Of a stretch of 32,338 bases of DNA, positions 15,353 through 22,552 are shown piece after piece; within the stretch, counting starts at the first letter, position 1; the number at the start of each line of letters is the position of its first letter. Where the stretch lies: NCBI GenBank assembly GCA_045647785.1, contig JAZRMU010000081.1:1-32338 (forward strand), read 5' to 3'. The translations under genes were made by a program, and so were the position numbers. Below the pieces are notes generated by a model, which was not told where the DNA came from, did not search any database, and saw nothing but the letters and a program-made list of their open reading frames with translations. This stretch comes from SIG565 sp045647785 (lineage in GTDB: Bacteria > Bacillota > Clostridia > Oscillospirales > Acutalibacteraceae).

Positions 15353-15356
15353 AACA

Positions 15357-15386
15357 AATATATCACAAAAGGGCATCTTTTGTCAA
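15357..15386 (-). promoter_or_regulatory. Promoter of mgsA-hisS-aspS
   Basis: Minus-strand TTGACA (15381-15386), 18 bases, TATATT (15357-15362), directly after the PBP2 stop. Confidence 0.65.
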
Positions 15387-17360
15387 TTATTCTAACACTA
15401 TAAATGACGGATTATCGTTATTTTTTTCTTCCGCAGGATAAAAATAACTATCGAAAACTGCTTTGGCAATGGATGTAGCGCCGAAGGTTGAATTACCGTG
15501 TTCAAGCACAACCGAAATAGCAATTTCGGGCTTATCAAATGGCGCAAAGGCTACGAAAACACTATGGTCAGCACCCGAATTGGTTTGCGATGTACCCGTT
15601 TTGCCGCCCACCATTATCGGATAATCACCGAAAACGGTACTGCCTGTGCCATCCACCGTAACGGAAAGCATACCCTTTTTAACATTGTTTAATATTTCCG
15701 GAGAAATATTAATATTATTCAATACCTGTGCATTATTCACAAGATATGTTTCGCTATAATCCTGCGATACAACCCTATCTATCAGTGTTGCCTTATATCT
15801 TGTGCCGCCCCCCGCAAGAGTTGCGGTATAGTTCGCCAGCTGCAGTGGTGTAAAAGCATTAAGCTGACCGATAGCTACCTGAATGGTATTACCCGAATCG
15901 CTTTCGAACTCGGTCAGAATTCCGACCGCATCGTTAACCTCAACACCCGTTTTAACGCCGAAGCCGAAATCTTTTAAATAATTGTTAAGAGATTTTATTC
16001 CCACTCGGCGGCCAAGCTCATAGAAGAAATAGTTGCATGAGCGCGAAAGTGCAGTATCAAGACCGATTGTGCCGTGATAGTGCATACATTTAGGCTGGAA
16101 GTCGGCAAAATAGGTGTACTGACCGACGCATTTAATCGTTTCGCCGTAGTTAAAGACCTCTTTTTGCATTGCCGCTATCGCAACAATGGGCTTGACGGTT
16201 GAGCCTATCGGATAAACACCCTGAAACGCGCGATCCAAAAGTGGTTTGTGGGGGTTAGCGAGCAGCTCATTATATTCCTTTGACATCGTTTTCATATCAT
16301 AGGAGGGATAGTTAGCCGAGCACAGCACCGCGCCGGTGCCTATTTCACTTACCACGACCGCGCCACCCGTTACCGTGCCGCCATGTGCCTGCATATCAAG
16401 TATAGTATTTTTAAGCACATTTTGCGCCGTGGTTTGCAGCGTTTTATCTATAGTCAGCATTACGGTTTTACCGTGAACCGGGGCTTTAGTTATCTCGGTT
16501 TTGAGTATTTTGCCCTCGCTGTCTATATGGTAGGTGATTTCTCCATCAATTCCGCGAAGATATTCCTCGGCATACAGCTCAATACCGCTTTTCCCCACCT
16601 TATCGTTATAGGAATAGCCCTTTTCCTTATACTTTTCCCATTCCTCCTCATAAATCGGACCTATCGCACCGATTATATGGGGAGCTAAATCGGTTGTGGG
16701 ATATTCGCGATACGGTGTTATTTCGACATTTACACCTTTTAAGATATACGATGCTTCGGATATCTTAAGCATAAGCTCGTTTTTAACATCCTCCGCGAAG
16801 GTATATGGTGCAGAAATTGAAAATGCTGCTATTTCCATTGAATAACGAACACCCATTATCTGCCTTTTAACGCTATCTTCATACTGCTCCAGGCTATAGC
16901 GCTCGGTAAGGCGGATAAAGCAGTCGGCCGGTGTGGCATAATCGGCAACACCTAAAGTGTTTTTAAGCTTTGCAACTGCCGAAGGCTCGTCCAAAAAATC
17001 GGGGCTTGCCGATTTCTCAAGCGGCAGCTTATCAATATACTCGCTTCCCGTTTCAGCGCACAACCTTATAAGCTCCACTATTATTTCGTTAAGCTGCGAG
17101 CGGTCCAAATGCGCGCTGTTGAAAACAATATCGTAGCCATCGCGGTTAACCGCTATTTTTCTGCCGGAGCTATCAAGTATTTCTCCCCTTGCGGCAGGTA
17201 AAACAGATTTTCTAGTTAAAATCCCCGCCGAAAGCGAGCTATACTCTTTAGCGTTTACTATTTGCAGAGAGAACAGCTGCACCGCATACAGCACGAACAC
17301 TACTGCTAAAATTATTGCCAGAACCCTTAAAAACGGTTGCTTTTCTTTCTTAAAGGGCAC
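15387..17360 (-). CDS. Penicillin-binding protein 2 (elongation transpeptidase)
   Basis: A 657-residue class B PBP that cross-links peptidoglycan in the elongasome. One N-terminal membrane anchor (about 9-30) is followed by the PBP dimerisation domain beginning LPAARGEILDSSGRKIA and the transpeptidase domain. Catalytic Ser387 is in YPIGSTVKP (SxxK), the SxN motif is SRSCN, and the KTG motif is GGKTGTSQ. GTG start with GGAGGG upstream. It follows mreD by 27 bases, as expected for mrdA/pbpA; rodA, minC, minD and minE, which often follow in Clostridia, are absent here. Confidence 0.93.
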   Translation of the reverse strand: MPFKKEKQPFLRVLAIILAVVFVLYAVQLFSLQIVNAKEYSSLSAGILTRKSVLPAARGEILDSSGRKIAVNRDGYDIVFNSAHLDRSQLNEIIVELIRLCAETGSEYIDKLPLEKSASPDFLDEPSAVAKLKNTLGVADYATPADCFIRLTERYSLEQYEDSVKRQIMGVRYSMEIAAFSISAPYTFAEDVKNELMLKISEASYILKGVNVEITPYREYPTTDLAPHIIGAIGPIYEEEWEKYKEKGYSYNDKVGKSGIELYAEEYLRGIDGEITYHIDSEGKILKTEITKAPVHGKTVMLTIDKTLQTTAQNVLKNTILDMQAHGGTVTGGAVVVSEIGTGAVLCSANYPSYDMKTMSKEYNELLANPHKPLLDRAFQGVYPIGSTVKPIVAIAAMQKEVFNYGETIKCVGQYTYFADFQPKCMHYHGTIGLDTALSRSCNYFFYELGRRVGIKSLNNYLKDFGFGVKTGVEVNDAVGILTEFESDSGNTIQVAIGQLNAFTPLQLANYTATLAGGGTRYKATLIDRVVSQDYSETYLVNNAQVLNNINISPEILNNVKKGMLSVTVDGTGSTVFGDYPIMVGGKTGTSQTNSGADHSVFVAFAPFDKPEIAISVVLEHGNSTFGATSIAKAVFDSYFYPAEEKNNDNPSFIVLE

Positions 17361-17387
17361 AGTTTTCCCTCCTTTATCTTATTTTAA

Positions 17388-17879
17388 TTACTTAATGTAT
17401 CTACCCGGTAAATAAGCGGGCAAAATGAACAGTGCCGTATAAACTGCCGATGGCACACTATGATATAAAAAGAACTGAATTTTACCCGCGAAGCCTGCCG
17501 CAGCAAAAAATATAAGCCAGCTTAAAAAGAAATATACTATAGAAGCCGCAAATGAAAGCATAATGGCTGAAAGAATATTCTTATTAATATAATGATTAAC
17601 CAAAATGCCCGTGGCTAGACCCACAAACATTAATACAATCATATTAAAGCAAACGGTATCTGCCGCTACAGCATCAGCAAATATGCCCATTACCATACCC
17701 GCTGTAAAACCGGCCCATTCTCCGTAGAAAAAACCTATCGCTACGGTGAGCGGCACTAAAAGCATAGGAGCAGCATTTACTATTTTAAGCGGTAAAACCT
17801 CGGTGTAGGTTAACGCGAAGAACAACAAAAACATCGCCGCATAAACCGCAGCACCGCGAGGCAGAATATTTTTATTCAT
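17388..17879 (-). CDS. mreD: Rod shape-determining protein MreD
   Basis: A 163-residue protein with five to six membrane helices and little else, in the fixed position between mreC and the PBP gene. MreD links MreC and the cytoplasmic MreB filaments with the wall synthesis enzymes. YGEWAGFTAGMVMGIFADA is the family-like loop. It overlaps mreC by 8 bases, so translation is coupled. Confidence 0.9.
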   Translation of the reverse strand: MNKNILPRGAAVYAAMFLLFFALTYTEVLPLKIVNAAPMLLVPLTVAIGFFYGEWAGFTAGMVMGIFADAVAADTVCFNMIVLMFVGLATGILVNHYINKNILSAIMLSFAASIVYFFLSWLIFFAAAGFAGKIQFFLYHSVPSAVYTALFILPAYLPGRYIK

Positions 17880-18744
17880 TGGCGCTACCGCCCTTCGGCA
17901 TATCTATAAGACTTTTTCCTGTGAAATCGGTTATAACCATTACCTGCCTGATTTCCGAAAGCGGAGCAAAGGGTGTGATTTCGGCATAAAGCTCGCTTGT
18001 ATACTCGTTTTGCGATATGCTGCCTATTTTGCCTATAAGCAGTCCCTTCGGGAATACTCCGCCGCCTGCGGTTACAATATAGTCGCCCACCGCAACGGCT
18101 GCCGTGCGCTGAAGCCTCGTCAGCTTCGACAGTCCCTTTTCAGCAAAGGAAAGCTCGCCCGTTATAACGCCGGCATCGCCTGTTCGGCTATCCACCGCCG
18201 CAACACTGATAGCGGGGTCCAGGATAGTTGTTACTTTAGAAAAAGTGAGACCGACACTCGTTACATATCCCACAAGTCCCCTATCGGTTATGACAGGGTC
18301 ATAGCACTCAACGCCCTGCAGACTACCCTTGTCTATCGTAAAGCCGCCGAAAACATCGGTTGTATCTCTTGAGATAATAACCGCATCGGTAAATTTGAAA
18401 TCGGGATTCTGCTCTTTTATTCCCAAATAATCCTTATAAAATTCATTTTGGTTTTTAATTTCATCATAATCTGCAACCTTTTCCTGCAGCTCGCCTATCT
18501 GCTCGTTCAGCTCGGCATTTTCGAGAATAAGCTTCTCATTGTCGCCTATTTTCTGCGAAAAATCCTGAACCGCCGACGAAATAGAGGTTGCTATTTTTTG
18601 AAACGGGGCTATAAATACGCCGAGCAGATTTGACTGTGGCGCTAATATCCCGCCCGCAACACGCGCTATTATGGAAATTACAAGCACTATCGCTGTTATT
18701 ATTGCCGCTGTTTTGAACTGACGGCTTTTAAAGAAAAATCTCAC
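17872..18744 (-). CDS. mreC: Rod shape-determining protein MreC
   Basis: A 290-residue elongasome scaffold: a short cytoplasmic tail, one membrane helix (about 12-32), a coiled coil (about 60-110, EKLILENAELNEQIGELQEKV) and two beta-barrel domains with the family blocks GLVGYVTSVG, KVTTILDP and YIVTAGGGVFPKGLLIGKI. GTG start with AGGTG 5 to 6 bases upstream. It follows mreB by 23 bases. Confidence 0.95.
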   Translation of the reverse strand: MRFFFKSRQFKTAAIITAIVLVISIIARVAGGILAPQSNLLGVFIAPFQKIATSISSAVQDFSQKIGDNEKLILENAELNEQIGELQEKVADYDEIKNQNEFYKDYLGIKEQNPDFKFTDAVIISRDTTDVFGGFTIDKGSLQGVECYDPVITDRGLVGYVTSVGLTFSKVTTILDPAISVAAVDSRTGDAGVITGELSFAEKGLSKLTRLQRTAAVAVGDYIVTAGGGVFPKGLLIGKIGSISQNEYTSELYAEITPFAPLSEIRQVMVITDFTGKSLIDMPKGGSANE

Positions 18745-18767
18745 GAAAACACCTGCCTTGTTTTACT

Positions 18768-19787
18768 TTATCTGTAGCGGTTTCCTCTTTTAAAGGTGTA
18801 GTTATCAAAGCCGCTACCTGCTTCAAGTCTCTTTGCAGTGCCGAGCACTACGCAATCAAGCGGGTTTGCCGCTACTGTAACGGGCATACCGATTTCATCG
18901 GCAATAAGCTGCGAAAGTCCGCGAAGCAGAGCACCGCCGCCTGTAAGTGTTACACCTGTATCAATTATATCGGCCGCAAGCTCGGGCGGTGTCTTTTCAA
19001 GGGTCAATTTAATGGCATCAACAATTCGCATTATAGGCTCGGTTATTGCTTCTCTCACCTCTTCTGCCGATACCATAACATTTTTAGGCAGACCGTCCAC
19101 TAGGTTTCTACCCTTAATTTCTATAGAGCGTTCGCCCTCATAGGGCAAAGCAGAGCCTATTTCTATTTTAATCTGCTCGGCGGTACGCTCGCCGATAAGT
19201 AAATTATGTTTTTTGCGAATAAAGTTAATTATTGCGGCATCAAGGTCATCGCCCGCGGTGCGAATCGACTGCGCGGTTACAATATCACCAAGGGATATAA
19301 CGGCAACCTCGCTTGTACCTCCGCCGATATCAACAACCATATTGCCTGTCGCATCCATAACGGGCAGACCCGCACCCACAGCCGCTGCCATCGGCTCCTC
19401 AATTAAATCAACCTCGGTAGCGCCCGCAAGCTTTGCCGCATCATAAACAGCTCGACTTTCAACCTCGGTTACACCTGCAGGTGTGCATATTACAACGCGA
19501 ACACGCGAAAAGAACGACCCCTTTAAAGCCTGCCTTATAAAGCGCTTCAGCATAGCCGCCGTAACATCAAAGTCGGCAATAACACCGTCCTTGAGCGGGC
19601 GAACAGCCACTATTGAGCCGGGCGTGCGGCCTATCATCTCTTTAGCTTCAGTTCCAACAGCACGCACAGCATCGTTTCTTACATCGTATGCAACAACGCT
19701 GGGCTCGCGCATTACAATACCCTTACCCTTTATACACATTAAGGTGTTTGCAGTTCCAAGGTCTATGCCTATATCTCTTGTAAACAT
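18768..19787 (-). CDS. mreB: Rod shape-determining protein MreB
   Basis: A 339-residue bacterial actin that forms membrane-bound filaments guiding wall elongation. Phosphate-1 loop IGIDLGTANTLM, phosphate-2 MVVDIGGGTSEVAVIS, and the adenosine loop TGGGALLRGL are intact; CTPAGVTEVESRAV also matches. Length is typical (about 335-347). AAGGGGA precedes the ATG. It follows the lipid kinase gene by 16 bases. Confidence 0.96.
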   Translation of the reverse strand: MFTRDIGIDLGTANTLMCIKGKGIVMREPSVVAYDVRNDAVRAVGTEAKEMIGRTPGSIVAVRPLKDGVIADFDVTAAMLKRFIRQALKGSFFSRVRVVICTPAGVTEVESRAVYDAAKLAGATEVDLIEEPMAAAVGAGLPVMDATGNMVVDIGGGTSEVAVISLGDIVTAQSIRTAGDDLDAAIINFIRKKHNLLIGERTAEQIKIEIGSALPYEGERSIEIKGRNLVDGLPKNVMVSAEEVREAITEPIMRIVDAIKLTLEKTPPELAADIIDTGVTLTGGGALLRGLSQLIADEIGMPVTVAANPLDCVVLGTAKRLEAGSGFDNYTFKRGNRYR

Positions 19788-19803
19788 TTCTTTTTCCCCT
19801 TTT

Positions 19804-20688
19804 TTACGGAATTATAAACTTAATTGCTTTGTTTATGTTGGTAATTTCTGCTTTTCTTTCGCTCTTGGCGTGCTCTCCGTCGAGTGTCCAATCTAGCGAA
19901 GCGCGGCTTATAACCTTTATCTCGCGCGCCTTAAACTGCTTTATACACTTGCGGTTAAACCGACGAGTTACAATAGCTTCTATTATATCATTAAGGTCTG
20001 CTATTTTATCGGGATTTTCTATTAGAATAACCTCAAATTCGCCATCGTTCAGGGCTACCTCACCCTTTTCGAATTTAATTATGCCGCCAACCGACATGGA
20101 ATTTGATACAGCGCCAAACAGATAGTCGCCCTCATAAACCTCTTTTTCGGTTTCAAAGCGCAGATGCACAGGCTTTATTTTGCCAAGCGACTTAATACCC
20201 TCAAGCACATAGGCCACCTGTCCTAAAACATTCTTAATATTCTGCGGAGCGGAATAGGAAGCCTCGGTGAATGCGCCAAATGAAGCGGTGTAGCTAAAAA
20301 ATCTGTCTCCAAATTTACCAATATCAAGCTCTACAACTCTGCCCGAAACGATATCCCTTGCCGCTTTTCCAATACTGCGCGATATTTTAAGTCCCTGCGA
20401 CCACTCGTTAAGGGTGCCCGCCGGAATATACCCGATTTTATATGTGTTTGGGTTATCCATAATACCCGTTATAACCTCGTTAAGCGTGCCGTCGCCGCCG
20501 CAAACAACTATAGTACCGTAGTCTCCTGACAGCTGCCTTACGGTTTCGGTAGCATCGCCGCGTCTCGCAGTTATATGCACCGTTACCCTATATCCCGCAC
20601 GGGTAAAAACCTCACACACCTTGAATAATTCTGTTTTAATTCTTCCTGTTCCCGATTTGGGATTTACTACCAAAAACAGATTTTCCAA
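19804..20688 (-). CDS. Diacylglycerol/lipid kinase family protein
   Basis: A 294-residue DAGK_cat protein (YegS/BmrU/DgkB group) that phosphorylates lipids such as diacylglycerol, recycling it into phospholipid synthesis. The N-terminal NAD-kinase-like fold has FLVVNPKSGTGRIKTEL and the GGDGTLNEVITG nucleotide loop; the C-terminal beta domain ends in the SLDWTLDGEHAK motif. The start is uncertain: TTG 20688 has AAAGGG just upstream and gives the family N terminus; GTG 20697 and TTG 20706 are alternatives. It sits between tsaD and mreB. Confidence 0.87.
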   Translation of the reverse strand: MENLFLVVNPKSGTGRIKTELFKVCEVFTRAGYRVTVHITARRGDATETVRQLSGDYGTIVVCGGDGTLNEVITGIMDNPNTYKIGYIPAGTLNEWSQGLKISRSIGKAARDIVSGRVVELDIGKFGDRFFSYTASFGAFTEASYSAPQNIKNVLGQVAYVLEGIKSLGKIKPVHLRFETEKEVYEGDYLFGAVSNSMSVGGIIKFEKGEVALNDGEFEVILIENPDKIADLNDIIEAIVTRRFNRKCIKQFKAREIKVISRASLDWTLDGEHAKSERKAEITNINKAIKFIIP

Positions 20689-20709
20689 ATTTTTCACCCT
20701 TTTCAAAAA

Positions 20710-21717
20710 TTATCGGTAGTCAATAGGCATAACCGCCGTCGCATTTAGTGATGTATCGGCGGTGTTGCCGCTCATATATTCATAATATGCCTGAACGCCC
20801 ACCATGGCGGCATTGTCGCCACAATATTTAAGGCTTGGGAAATATAGCTTTATGCCGCGCCTTTCGCACTCCTCACGCATTCGCTCGCGAAGACGACTGT
20901 TAGCCGATACGCCACCCGCCACAGCAAGACTTTTTAGCCCTGTGCGCTCGAGTGCGAGCATCGTTTTTTCTATAAGTATATCGCACACCTTTTCTCTAAC
21001 GGTGGCAGAAAGCACCGGCACATCAATTTCTATACCCTTTTGTGTCGCATTATGAACTGTGTTTACCACCGCTGTTTTAAGTCCCGAAAAGCTGAAATCA
21101 AGCTCGTTGCCCGAAAGGTGGGGGGTTGGCAGCGGGTATTTTTTGTTGTCGGGTGTAGTGGCTATTTTGTCAAGCTCCACACCGCCGGGATACGAAAGAC
21201 CCATCATTCTCGCCGACTTGTCAAGGCATTCTCCCGCGGCATCATCGCGTGTTGCGCCGATAATTTCAAATTTCGTATAATCCTTCACCCTTGAAATCAC
21301 GGTATTGCCACCGGATACCAGCAAACATAAAAATTCAGGCTCTAATTCCGGATATTCAATATAGTTTGCCGCTATGTGGCTGCGGAGATGATGAACAGGA
21401 ATAAGCGGGACTCCGAGCGATAATGCCAAGCCCTTGGCAAAGTTAACACCCACAAGCAGCGCGCCTATAAGTCCGGGCGCAAAGGTAACGGCAACAGCAT
21501 CAATATCTGAATAGGTAACTCCCGCATCTGCGAGTGCCTTCTCCACTACTGCCGAAATGTTTTCAATGTGTCGACGGGAGGCAACCTCAGGCACCACTCC
21601 GCCGTATTTTTTATGTTCCTCAATCTGCGTGTTAATAACACTCGACAGCACCTGCCTGCCGCTGGTTACTGCGGCTGCAGTTTCGTCGCAAGAGGATTCA
21701 ATACTTAAAATTAACAT
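20710..21717 (-). CDS. tsaD: tRNA N6-adenosine threonylcarbamoyltransferase TsaD
   Basis: A 335-residue ASKHA-fold enzyme that moves threonylcarbamoyl to A37 of ANN-reading tRNAs. ILSIESSCDETAAAV at the N terminus, the metal site histidines in PVHHLRSHIAANY, the nucleotide loop LLVSGGNTVI and the C-terminal KYCGDNAAMVGVQAYYEY are all present. It follows the RimI-fusion gene by one base (stop TAG, start ATG), with GAGGAAT as ribosome site. TsaB and TsaE, its usual neighbours, are not in the window; TcdA, which acts on the product, is at 7.3 kb. Confidence 0.97.
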   Translation of the reverse strand: MLILSIESSCDETAAAVTSGRQVLSSVINTQIEEHKKYGGVVPEVASRRHIENISAVVEKALADAGVTYSDIDAVAVTFAPGLIGALLVGVNFAKGLALSLGVPLIPVHHLRSHIAANYIEYPELEPEFLCLLVSGGNTVISRVKDYTKFEIIGATRDDAAGECLDKSARMMGLSYPGGVELDKIATTPDNKKYPLPTPHLSGNELDFSFSGLKTAVVNTVHNATQKGIEIDVPVLSATVREKVCDILIEKTMLALERTGLKSLAVAGGVSANSRLRERMREECERRGIKLYFPSLKYCGDNAAMVGVQAYYEYMSGNTADTSLNATAVMPIDYR

Positions 21718-21718
21718 T

Positions 21719-22552
21719 CTATTCCTCGGTTTTAAAATATTTTGTCATTATTAAGGCGTTTTCCCTTGGCGCTTCGTAAAAGCCCTTGCGAACGCCAACC
21801 TCTATATAGCCTGCGGCAGTATAAAGCGCTATTGCGGCAGCATTGCTCTCTCTTACCTCAAGTGTCAAAAAGGAAAGCCCCTTCCCCTTGGCAAAAGCAT
21901 CAACACGCTTTAATAGCCTCGCTCCTATGCCCTGTCGCCTAAAATTCTTCGAAACGGCGATATTGTTTATATACCCTTCATCAATCACTGTATTAAGGCT
22001 TATGTATGCGGCAAGCGAAAAATTCTTTTCAAATACAAAAAATTCCGTGCCATTTTCGGTGGCATCAATTACCGCCTGCTCGCTCCAAGGTGCAGAAAAG
22101 CACTCGGCTTCAATTTCGGCTATTTTTTTACTGTCGCGTGGCAAAAAGCCGCGCATATAACCCGACATCATTCGGTCTATCTCGTTTATTATGTCATTTC
22201 TAGCCGCAATATAGCTGTCTATATCCCCGCCAAACGGGTCGGATATTCCGCAGCCGAGCACGCGTATATCAGCTTTTACCCCAGCACTTTCAAGAATCGC
22301 CTTGTGCGTGGCAGTCATACAAATAATTATATCGGCGTTGCCTATTTCCTCGCGGATAAGGTTTTGCGGAATATGACCGCTGATGTCGATTCCCATATCC
22401 CGCATTGCGGCTACAGAATTTTCACTAACAGAGCCCCCAGCCTGCAAGCCGCGGCTCACTACCTCAAGCCCTTTAATATCAAGGCTTTTAAGATAGCCCT
22501 CCGCCATAGGGCTGCGGCAGGTGTTACCTGTGCAAACAAAAATTATTTTCAT
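21719..22552 (-). CDS. Fusion: LMW protein-arginine phosphatase (YwlE-like) + RimI N-acetyltransferase
   Basis: A 277-residue two-domain protein in one uninterrupted frame. Residues 1 to about 135 are a low-molecular-weight phosphatase: P-loop VCTGNTCRSPMAEGYL (C7, T11, C12, R13) and general acid in SDPFGGDIDSY. Thr at position 11 is the residue that in YwlE favours phosphoarginine over phosphotyrosine. Residues about 138-277 are a GNAT domain of the RimI type: IEAECFSAPWSEQ, acetyl-CoA loop RRQGIGARLL, and LEVRESNAAAIALYTAAGY. RimI acetylates ribosomal protein S18. The gene overlaps polA by one base (TAATG) and precedes tsaD by one base, the usual rimI-tsaD context. Both active sites look intact. 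Confidence 0.9.
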   Translation of the reverse strand: MKIIFVCTGNTCRSPMAEGYLKSLDIKGLEVVSRGLQAGGSVSENSVAAMRDMGIDISGHIPQNLIREEIGNADIIICMTATHKAILESAGVKADIRVLGCGISDPFGGDIDSYIAARNDIINEIDRMMSGYMRGFLPRDSKKIAEIEAECFSAPWSEQAVIDATENGTEFFVFEKNFSLAAYISLNTVIDEGYINNIAVSKNFRRQGIGARLLKRVDAFAKGKGLSFLTLEVRESNAAAIALYTAAGYIEVGVRKGFYEAPRENALIMTKYFKTEE

